Positions 51,429 through 61,000 of a stretch of DNA of 64,000 bases are shown piece after piece. The DNA is taken from contig NC_133899.1 in NCBI RefSeq assembly GCF_964199755.1, positions 4,278,001 to 4,342,000 of the forward strand, given 5' to 3'. The position numbers and the translations under genes are program-made. The notes under the pieces were generated by a model. That model did no database searches. It was not told where the DNA came from and was given only the letters and a program-made list of their open reading frames with translations. This stretch comes from Larus michahellis (taxonomy: Eukaryota > Chordata > Aves > Charadriiformes > Laridae). Numbering within the stretch: position 1 is the first letter of the stretch; every line of letters begins with the position of its first letter.

Positions 51429-52687
51429 ATGGCCGAGACCGACCCGAAGACCGTGCAGGACCTCACCGCCGTGGTGAGGCGCCGGCACCGCGCCCACCGC
51501 CTCAGGGGGAGCGGGGAGCGCCCAGCGGGGCGGCTGCAGAGCGCGGGGCGGGCGGGCCGCGGCCTCCCTAAGGAGAGGCCCGGCAGAAGCGGGTAAAGCC
51601 TCCGGCCTCGCCCCGTTCCCGGGCCCTGGCGTTACCTCCTGGGGCTCGGCGCGGCCGAGCCGGGGTGACCCGCTGCTGCAGGGGCTGCTGGGCTTGCGGT
51701 GTCGCCTCGGCCTTTTTCACCCGGTGTCACGATAAATAGCCCCCGCTGCGGAGCTGCTTTTGACGGGTCCCTCGGGGGCGGCTCGGGTCGGAGCGCGGTT
51801 CCAGCCCCGCGTTCCATCGCAGCGCTAAGGCCGCTCACTCACCTGAAGTGCTCAGCGAGCGCCGGCTCCCCGGCTGGCCGTGCTGGCAGCCAGGGCAGCT
51901 GGGTATCCCTGCCTAAGGAGGAGTTGTCCTTCTGGGAGGGATGCGGTTAAGAGCAAGAGTTTGGGAGCACGGAGAGGAAAGCTGTTGTTCTGATATCGAA
52001 AAAAAGTGTTATCACATGATTAGCGTAGGATGCTGGAAGCAGCTGTTGGGGGTTTAGTCCTGGTTGTGGAACACAGGCATTTTCTAGATCTTAAAATTGT
52101 TTACTGTGAGCCTCAATTCTCTTGTGTGTACATATATATGTACATGTGAAAATATGTTACTTAAATATGGAATTACACTGCAGAGTTTGTGCACAGTTGA
52201 GCTCAGCAATGAAAGAAAACATTGTACTTACCTCATTACATGAGATTAAATACTGTAACAACCTCTTCAATGAAAACAAAACAGACTTCTTTCTTTTTCC
52301 TTTCTAATAGGTGCAGACATTGCTTCAGCAAATGCAGGACAAATTTCAAACCATGTCTGACCAAATAATTGGAAGAAATATCCTTTTTTAAAGTCAGATA
52401 GGTGCTATACGCTACAGAATCATAAGGATTTTAAAGTATGTTTACCAGTGGGATTTGTAAGTTGAATTTAAAGTGACCATAAGAGTTTGAGCAAAGATGT
52501 AATGAAAAACAAATGAAAAAACCCCAGCCACTACTGGATTGCAGTCATGTTCCTTAACTCCAGTGAACTTGATGACATGAGCTGTCGCATAGATGACCTG
52601 GAGAAGAACATAGCAGACCTGATGACGCAGGCGGGAGTGGAAGAATTGGAAGGCGAGAACAAGACCCCTGCTACTAACAAGAGTTAA
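51429..52687 (+). CDS. HSBP1: HSBP1, heat shock factor binding protein 1; CDS join(51429..51473, 52311..52377, 52569..52687)
   Basis: Three exons of 45, 67 and 119 coding bases join to 76 residues plus TAA (52685-52687), the family's usual length. HSBP1 is a small nuclear coiled-coil protein that by family knowledge binds the trimerisation region of active HSF1 and damps the heat shock response; it also self-associates. Exon 1 gives [15 protein letters not shown], exon 2 [12 protein letters not shown] to IIGR plus one base of the next codon, and exon 3 [14 protein letters not shown] to the end. Hydrophobic residues in heptad spacing (V9, L12, V16, M23, F27, M30, I34, M41, I45, L48, I52, L55) mark one long coiled coil, followed by a short acidic tail. 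Residue 43 is Cys where I recall Ser in human; it lies off the heptad core. The start is ATG in gccgccATGG, a good Kozak context, inside the CpG island. Not a retrocopy: introns and promoter are present. Identification is near certain. Confidence 0.97.
51474..52310 (+). other. HSBP1: HSBP1 intron 1 (GT-AG, 837 bp)
   Basis: The donor is gccgtg|GTGAGG at 51473/51474 and the acceptor is tttctttttcctttctaatAG|gtgcag at 52310/52311. The V-V-Q junction of HSBP1 is kept in phase 0. The first part of the intron is still in the CpG island. Confidence 0.93.
52378..52568 (+). other. HSBP1: HSBP1 intron 2: U12-type AT-AC intron (191 bp)
   Basis: The intron starts ATATCCTTTTTT (52378-52389), an exact minor-spliceosome AT-AC donor, and ends at AC (52567-52568). 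TTCCTTAAC, the U12 branch-site consensus, lies at 52550-52558, about 10 bases before the acceptor. No GT donor or AG acceptor keeps the frame. Only this AT-AC choice joins aga-a to tt-gat-gac, giving the conserved G-R-I-D-D. The intron is phase 1. Confidence 0.95.
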
Positions 52688-55010
52688 AGTGAGACAATTG
52701 CTTGCTAGCCTTGAAACAAATCCTGAGGTCACTTGAAATTACTGACTTTAAGTAGATGGACTTTTTCCTTTGATTTGTGAGGTAGTCTGAAATTAATTCA
52801 GAGCAGCTGTGTACATTATAATACGAGAAGCTTTAAAAGCTCCCCTCAGCAGGTTCCTACTAGCCTCTTCAGCAAGGATGTTTTCTTCAGCAATATTGGG
52901 AGGAGAGGTATTTACTTCACGTCTAGTTAGCTTTGAGGAAGTGCAATAGCTATATTCATCCTCTGTTACTCACTCTGGTACTCTTAGTGAGATCAGAAAT
53001 AATGACTGTCTTTGCAGTATGGGAAGGAGAAGAGATAGGGAAAAAAAGCAGTAGCAAAGCGAGCTCTTCTCTTCCCTTCTCTTACCGTGTTTGAACCTTC
53101 TGAAAAGGACTGTAACCTCACGCACGTTACCAACGTCTGCTCTGGTTTCCATAGCTTCAGTTTGTGTAGAATTTGATTTTTGTAATCCATGGAAGGCAAC
53201 TGGTAAAGAAACTACCAGATGTAACATGTTAGAGTAAATATTTTTTTAAAATATTTTTGAATTTGTTTAGGTTTTTTTAAGTAAGATATGTCTCAGCCTC
53301 TCTTAAGCTTGAAACTCTAGAATTCACGTTTAGAATACTATGCAGCCTGTATAGTAGGCATGTGCGTTTGAAAGGGGTATACGTCTTGCTTGTTAAGGTA
53401 CCTATATTTTGCAATACTTTGACAGAAATACAAATTACTATGGGCTTCATTGTCCCCTGTGTCAGTTCCCTTAGTGTGAACCCCACAAATGAAAATTTCT
53501 GATGAGCATGATACTCTTAATTCTTCTCAGTAACATTTTTGTTCTAATTATTTTTCCACAACAGGTTGCCAATAACTTAAGATGAATCCTGGAAGATTTT
53601 TTTTTTTTCTACAAATCCTTGGAATTACATAACAGCTTTTTGCAACTACTGTGTGTAAAAGCATTTTTATATTGTTACAGAGCTTGCATTCCTAATGTAT
53701 ATTGTATAGTTAGGAATAGGTTAGTTTATATTTTGATTTGTGTACTGTAATTTCACTTTTTGAATTCTTGTTACGAGGATCAATTAGTTGTGTTATTAAA
53801 ACACAGATCTTAGAGATATCAACAACTGGGTGTATTTTTTTTGTGAAGTCACTTTTTTCCCTTCCTTGTACTTTTTCCAGACGTTTCATTTTTGATAGCT
53901 ACACATCTAGTGACTCCCATTCAATGGAAATCTTAACTTGTCCTACGTAACTTTGTGGAGTGAAGCACAAGATTGAAACTTGGCATTAATCCTAGCTCTA
54001 AGCATCAGTCACTCGACCATTTGAGGACTATGTGTTGTTTTCTTATGAATGTAATAAGGTGATTTTGGAAACATAAGACGCTGAACGTCAAAATCGTATC
54101 TCCTACTCTTGGTATTACCTCACCTGTGTGTTCCTAGAACATAAACCAGAAATAGAGATTTAACATTAGAGACACCTGTGCTACAGGTCAGCGACCACTG
54201 CCATTCAAATCTGTTATATTTAGACAGACAAGGAACTATTAACTATGAAAAATCTCACTATGGGATTTAAGTTTTTTAATACTGTAAAACTTTACTTTGA
54301 AACTGACAATGTGTCATTTAGCATCACCTTTGAACAATAATTATGGTTAAAATAGTGATACTGGACAGAATAGGGATGGGATTGCGGTTGTGTCAATGTG
54401 GTCTTTCTGTTTAAATCCCTGGCTCATTGTGCTGAACAGTTTGCTAACAAAGCAGTGATATACCGAGTAACACAAACGGAGAGATCCCGGGTAGAATTGT
54501 AAAGCCTTGCTTCTCTTTGAATAACAGCTAGCCCTAACTCATCAAAGTATTTGGTTTAGAAAGATGTTTGCTTTTATAATCACATGCACATTTATGGCCC
54601 TGGAGTTTAACGGGTTACATTAGAGTATTTTGGCAATGAAAAGTATATTTAGAACAGTCTGTACTACGTCCCTTGTGAAGAAAAATGACCCATGTCGGAT
54701 ATTACTGACAATCACTGCAATGCTCCTCCACCTTGAAGTACAAATTTACGAAAGGAGTAGTGGCAGTCAGCAGTTCTGTGTGGACCACACTTAAGACTGC
54801 TCTTTGAATGACACCAAATTAGCACCTGTGTATTATGAAGGCAATATGACAGGTCATTTTTCAACACCATGGGGAAATTGTAATAAAAGCTCATAATAAT
54901 AGGGGAATTTTGTGAACACAGGAGATGTATCAATATACCTTGTAACACCAGCCTTAGGCTCTTTGTAATGTCACTTTGAAAAAATCTAATAAACTATTAT
55001 GTGGTAACAA
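52688..55010 (+). other. HSBP1: HSBP1 3' UTR, extent inferred
   Basis: Non-coding AT-rich sequence follows the stop. The first good poly(A) hexamers are AATAAA at 54882-54887 and 54987-54992, so a 3' UTR of roughly 2.2-2.3 kb is inferred. An ATTAAA near 53.79 kb could give a shorter form. A spliced 3' UTR cannot be excluded. No repeat family is recognised here. Confidence 0.4.
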
Positions 55011-58000
55011 ATAGTCAGGTCATATATATTAAAGCAAAGTCTAGCGTAAGTATATCATTGTATGTGAGATTGTATTTAGTTATAAGTTGTAGAAAGACTT
55101 CAGCACAGCTGCTGCTTATAGAATATAGTCTAGATTACAGGTGTGTTTTGTATAATAAGAGGGTGAACACAATTCATGCCCTGTCAAATCTGTATTTTAC
55201 TAGGTAATTACAATATAGACCAAATCCCATCGGAAAGCGTATGGAAGTGGAGGATCATTTTGTGTGATGTTTATACAACTATAAATGGTCGTCTTCCTCC
55301 TGTAGGAGAAATGGTCGTTCTTGAATTTGCTTGCACTGTCCTATATACAGCAGTAGCAGCCTGCTTTCCTGAAGTTTATTTTGTCAGGATAGCTTAATGG
55401 AAAATTATTTCGGCTTTAAGATTCTAAGCACTTTTCAGTAGGGATCGTTTTTCCCTCGTTAATTTAACACTTAACTGATTTTGAAAAGTAACAATTCAAT
55501 TCAAAACAAGCCTTTCAGAGAGAGAGGAATTACTTGTAGCTCTTTAAATACTCCATATTTTTGAGAAACGTTTTTTGTTCCTACTCTGAACCAGTGATAG
55601 AGACTCTACATAGAAACAGCACATGCAAGCCAAAGTAGAATCCCTTCTGGCCACAATTTCCTAAAGTGCACTTAGTTTAATACATAAGGCAAAGCAGAAG
55701 ATGATTCTTCGTAAGTGTTACTTTATATGGATTTGATAACACTTTACAAAAGATTAGGGGTGGGTTTTTTTGGTTTGGGGTGTTTTTTTTCCGAATCTGC
55801 TGGTTCACATGTGACAAATAGTTGTCCTTTCCACTGGGCTGCCTCACTTGCAAAGAAAAAAAAAAGTGAGGATCAAGTTCATGAATAGGGACTGACTTCC
55901 ATATTGGAATATAAAGAAAACTGCCATTTATTCATTTAAATCAAACTGTAGTGCTGTGTTTTGTTAAGGGCTGCAGCTTGCATTTTTCAGTTATTTGTGC
56001 CAAAGTCTATAGAAGCACTTTCTGCTTTAAGAAATTTTCTGCTACCTGTCATCGTGGAAACATACGCCCGGATTTCATCGTTGACGTATTTGCCTCCTCC
56101 GGTTTATTGTCACAAACTGTTACGGATTAAATGCACCCTACTCTGATTTCCTTGTACGAGCAGGCGTGGTGGACGCTGCACTTTCCACTTTGCAGTTCAA
56201 AGCTGGTGTAACTGGGAGCAGACCTGCTGTAATTCATCAGCACAGCAAAACGGTCTGCTCTGCCCGTGAGCGAGCGCGGGTGGGTGGCTGCTCTCTGCCT
56301 CCTGCCTACCTGCAAGAGGGGAAAGGGTTCCTGGTAGAATAAGAGGTGAGACAGATGGAAAACGCACTCTCTTGAGCTTGCTGCTTCCTTCATTCTTTCC
56401 TGTCCTAGCCCAAGCAGCGAGTAAGGGGCCAGCAAAGCCACTTTCTGTAAGTGAGCACGAGGTATGGAATTGCGCAGAACAAGAAGAGTCTGCGGGTCCT
56501 GCATTTATGGGGAAAAGGAAGAACAGCTGCGGATGGAGGAGAAAGAGCACCCGCCCTGCTCCTAAGTTCTTCAAAGCTCTCCATTGTTTCTGCTCTCACC
56601 ACTTCTACTCCAAATTTCCATCACCACCATCCTTTTCAACCCCTGAGGGAACTTCCCTGAGGAAGAAGCCATTGTTTCCAAACTGTCCATGTAACTGCTA
56701 TGTTTAGATGCTCTTTCGCAAAAGATCTACATTAGGAACAGCAAATAGAAACATTTTTTTTGTCTATGACAGGAATTTTGAGTGACACCATGAAGTCTTC
56801 AGCCACAGTTTTCATAGCCAATCATTAATAGCAGTATTGTTTGCTGAAGGCCAGACTTAAGACCTGAGAACCCAGAAACAAGCTGAGGATGACAGGAGCT
56901 GTGTGCCCTACACGTTCCACACTGGGCAACAGAAATAAATTTGAAACTCCTGTCTCATCTCATCTGGTGTCTTAATTCCTATATAGCAGGACTGATGCTC
57001 TCTCAGTACAGAGGAATAGTGTTACAATAAACCCATGTTTTGAAACACTTAGGCCCACTGATAAGTGATCCAGAATTACGGTATCCTTAAGAGGATTTTT
57101 CATTTAATCTCTGCCCTAAAGACAACGTATGGTAAATAAGACTGCGCACAGATAGCTCTTCAACTAATACCACCTGGTCCATGCTCTAAATGAAGCTGGT
57201 TATAGGCCAGAGACACACTAAACTCCGACACTCGCTCTCTGCAAGAGGTAGTTTCGAAGCCCTCCCTTCCCTGCAGTGAACCCCGGTCTCCCAGACGCCT
57301 GGCTCAGACCACGGCTTGCGTCGCTGCCTGCTTTGGGACCGAGCTCCAGAGGGATTACTTGGACTCTGTCTTGCAATTGTCACGTTCTGTTGTTGTCAGT
57401 GGAGACAGGGAACACTCGTGCAAATTCATGTTATCTGGCCTCCTCTAGACTTATTATCTCAACACTCCCAATAAAGCACCGTTGGCTCCTTTCCTCAGAT
57501 GGAATGAGGCACTGGGAATTGGTGTGCCTGAGATTACTGGGGAAACCAGTAAGAGACCCAGCCCCGGGGGAGTGCTGAAGTCACTCAGCCGTTCTTCCTC
57601 CAAACTTGAAACCTCAAGAAAGTCAGACACTGTGCCTTCAAAAAGAAAATAATTTTGATTCCATACGGTTTTGCAGTGAAATACCTGTAACCGAGGCCAG
57701 AGACACTGTCCATCCTTTCTTTAAAATGACACCGGGGTCTGCAGATTCCCTGGAGGCATTCACGTGGAATTATTTAATGAAGCTTTTTACTTTTTCTCAA
57801 GATTATAACTCTCTAGCTGATACTGCCTTCTAGTGGGCACACTCTCACTAATAGAAGGAAGACTACGCAGATTAATTATTTGGTTACCTTTAATATACGT
57901 GTTCAGATGTTAGGACTTTAATGAGCCACATGCTGTTTTGAAACGTGGTTATTACACAAGACACTGAAGCTTTGTTTACAATTAAGAAAGTTAATAGGAT

Positions 58001-61000
58001 GCGCAAATCCCTTCCTGAGCTTTAAGCCTCACACTGTTTTGAAAAGACCTGATGCTCGCGCAGATTTTTTTTTCTGACTCCAATGGAGAGTTAATGAAAT
58101 TAGGTCATTAGGAAAACCAGGCATGGGAATAGAAACTTTACATCTCAGAAGCACGCTGAGAGAAGGTTAAACCGGAATTGTCTCTCTGGAAAAAGCACAT
58201 CTATTAATAGAAAGTGTTCTTTTATGTCATTTTGCTACAGACCTGACAATTTTATTTATGAAGCTCTTGGAGTTAGATACATGTGTAAAAATTTCTTCAG
58301 TTTACAAAGCTGTAGCATATACAATCCTTGCTCGAGAGATTAAATGCTGTTCGAAATAGCAACTGGAGAAGTGATGGAGTTAAGTGTTTCTCAAGTTTTA
58401 GATTCATAGGTGTTCATATGACAAGTTTGGATGGACGACCCATGACCCTTTTGTGCAAGCCCCCATACTGATATGGAAAATACAGCAAAATATTCCATCC
58501 TTTTATGGCCACAATGGAGAAAACAGGCAAAGGGCTACCTGAGAAGTGGAGGCAAAAGAGGTGAGAAAAATTACTTCATGCTTCACAGCAGATCAGTGGC
58601 TACGCCAGGCCTTAGATTTAAATCTTTCTTAAGCAACCTGCAAAAACACTCGAGACAGACTCTGCAGCACTTGCCCGTCTCCCAAAACAGGCAGGCAGGT
58701 GTACTTGCAAAATAAGGATCTGCTTCTTCACACCTGAATTCCCTTTAGAGTTTCGATCACATTTAAAACTCATGCTGCATAGTGTGCTTGTCTTCAGAGA
58801 AAGGCGTCCCAAGTTTTGATGCAGCATAGCATTCTGTTACATGTAGGGGTCAAGGGGAGAAATGTCTGTCCAAATGCCATCTCATGGGCACGCAAGAGTA
58901 GGTGGATTACTTGAAAAGACGTGCCCGGTATTCTGCCAACTGACATTTTCAGTCGCCCTACTTAAAGTAATTCACCTGCAGGGCACTTCAGTTTTCACTT
59001 GTAACATTCCACCTCACTCCAATTCCTCCCTCTCTAAGAATATGAATTTCCCAAAGGATAAAAGTTTCTGATTCCCACGCAGTTCTAATAAATACTTTGC
59101 TTATTTGTGTTGCAGACCTGTTTGGTTGTGAAGACCAGATCCCTGTCTCTGAAGCGTACTAGGGAAGCTTTTTGCATTTCAGCCTGCACCAGCACACTGG
59201 AGGAAATCCCTGAATTCAGCAGTTCTCTATCCACTGGCACAGAAACATCAGCTCCTCGGGAGCAACGCAGGAAGGTTTACAGGAAGTTTTTGTTTGTTTG
59301 TTTATTTTTACATGCACTTTGAGAAGTCTGTAGGCCAAGTACATCCAGGACAGACATTGTGTAGTTTGGGAAAATTAAAGCAACTGGTAACACAGAGGAA
59401 AAAGAGACCAACTTTAAGACCTGACACACAACACATCCCAGCGGCAATAACGAAGGAGCATTCGTCAGCTTCCCAAGAGGCTGCTCAACAGCAGAACAAC
59501 AATCCACTTAGTTTGCCAACTACTATCAAACAGAAGTTTTGTATCATACAACAGGTGCCCAACTCAGGCTGTAAAAGGCAGAACCTCAGCCAAATCCTCT
59601 CTTCAAAACATGTTCACTCTGAAAATTATTCTTTAGAGCTAGAAGGCAATAAAAAAACCTAATAATCAAAGAGCTCTGCAATAGTTAAGTATCTGGGGCC
59701 CAGAAGGGCAAATTGATTCTGTAAGGATTTTGTTCACTCGTGAAGTCCCAGAAAGACGACCCTTCAAGGCTCATCACCAGATCTTTTAGTAAAAAGTATT
59801 TGAATTTTTTCCTGGCCCTATAGAGCAGTAAATTTTTAATGACTGGTCAGCAAAGATAAAACAACCTGAGTGCTTGCTCACCTAAGTTCATGCTGAGAAA
59901 CACAACTACAGGACCTCAGCCATGTTATTATCTTAAAAAAAAATACCTAGTTCCAACAGCCGAAAGAGTGATTGTTAATAAACGTTCATGTGACACAAGG
60001 GGGGAAAAAACAAACAAAAACCTTACACTTTTTTCACTGAAGCCAGCCCTCCTGCTATTGACACACAAAACATATTATAAATCAGACCAAATCTTCTTAG
60101 AAAATTAATGGGACTGCAAATGTTAAAATTAATGACAAATGCAATCGACATTTATTAGAAGGGACATCATTGGGATCTCCGACAAGTCAGGCAAAAAATT
60201 TAATCAGGTTCTTATCAGAGGGTTACAAATAGATGTGTCATTTTAATAAATTCGACAAGTGTACCATGCAACTGAGAATTGGGTGCATCTTAAAAGACAA
60301 TTAACCACAGATCCCTGAACAGGATTCACTGCTCTGGAAATTTTTTTGCAAGTCCTTTTTCCAAATTATTAGTGCTACTCTGTTGTATGAGAAGGTACAG
60401 AATTGTGCTGCTCTTCATGAGTAGCCCCAATTCTCACCTTTTTAACTGAACATTTTAATAAAAAATGTATTCAGAACCAGTACAGAATCCATAAGCAAGA
60501 GCTCTTCAATTCTTTGAGTGTTGCAGGTGGCAGCGGAGGACACGATTGGGGTACCATTGATAATCTTGTTTTAAATGTTCTTAATTTTATTTTCATACAA
60601 GGTCTTCACATTAACATTGTTTTTCTTTCAGTTCAGGACCATTAAATACAAATCAAGAGAGCAGTTTAAGACTTTACTGGACTGTGGAAACGAATATGAC
60701 CATGAAGTTTTAATTGCTTCACAGAGATCCCAGACATGCTCAAGGCTTTTCACCCCACATCTCCACTAAAGACACTGTTTGGGATCCAAGGTGATTGACG
60801 AGCTAGATTATTAGCGTCACTCATTAGCAAGAAATGTACTAAATTGAAGCTCTTGAAGGAAAGGTCTGTCACTTGCACAATAAAGCTTTTGTTTAAATTC
60901 CATTTTGAGCACTTCCAAAACAACAGGCAACAGTAAACAATGTTTAGCAGAATAACACCATCTGCTTTTTTTTTTTTTTAATCATCTTTCCAGTGTTTGA

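Larger units (their letters stand above)
51130..51880. promoter_or_regulatory. HSBP1: CpG island promoter of HSBP1
   Basis: GC content and CpG density rise abruptly at about 51130 and fall after about 51880, while the rest of the window is AT-rich and CpG-poor. The island contains the first coding exon of HSBP1 and a cluster of promoter motifs between 51307 and 51390. No TATA box is evident. A constitutively active, dispersed-start promoter is inferred, as expected for a widely expressed small gene. Open frames across the island in other frames reflect GC-rich composition, not genes. Confidence 0.88.

Noticed and set aside
51191..51596. Long overlapping frames of 126-127 codons in the HSBP1 CpG island
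   Set aside because: GC-rich DNA is poor in stops. These frames run across the promoter motifs and the exon 1 donor, are rich in R, G, P and A, and match no family.
52442..52732. Minus-strand 96-codon frame across HSBP1 exon 3
   Set aside because: It is the antisense shadow of a confirmed coding exon.
56127..56574. Two overlapping 125-codon minus-strand frames in a moderately GC-rich patch
   Set aside because: Two frames of equal length in different phases over the same bases, with no domain, suggest composition rather than coding.
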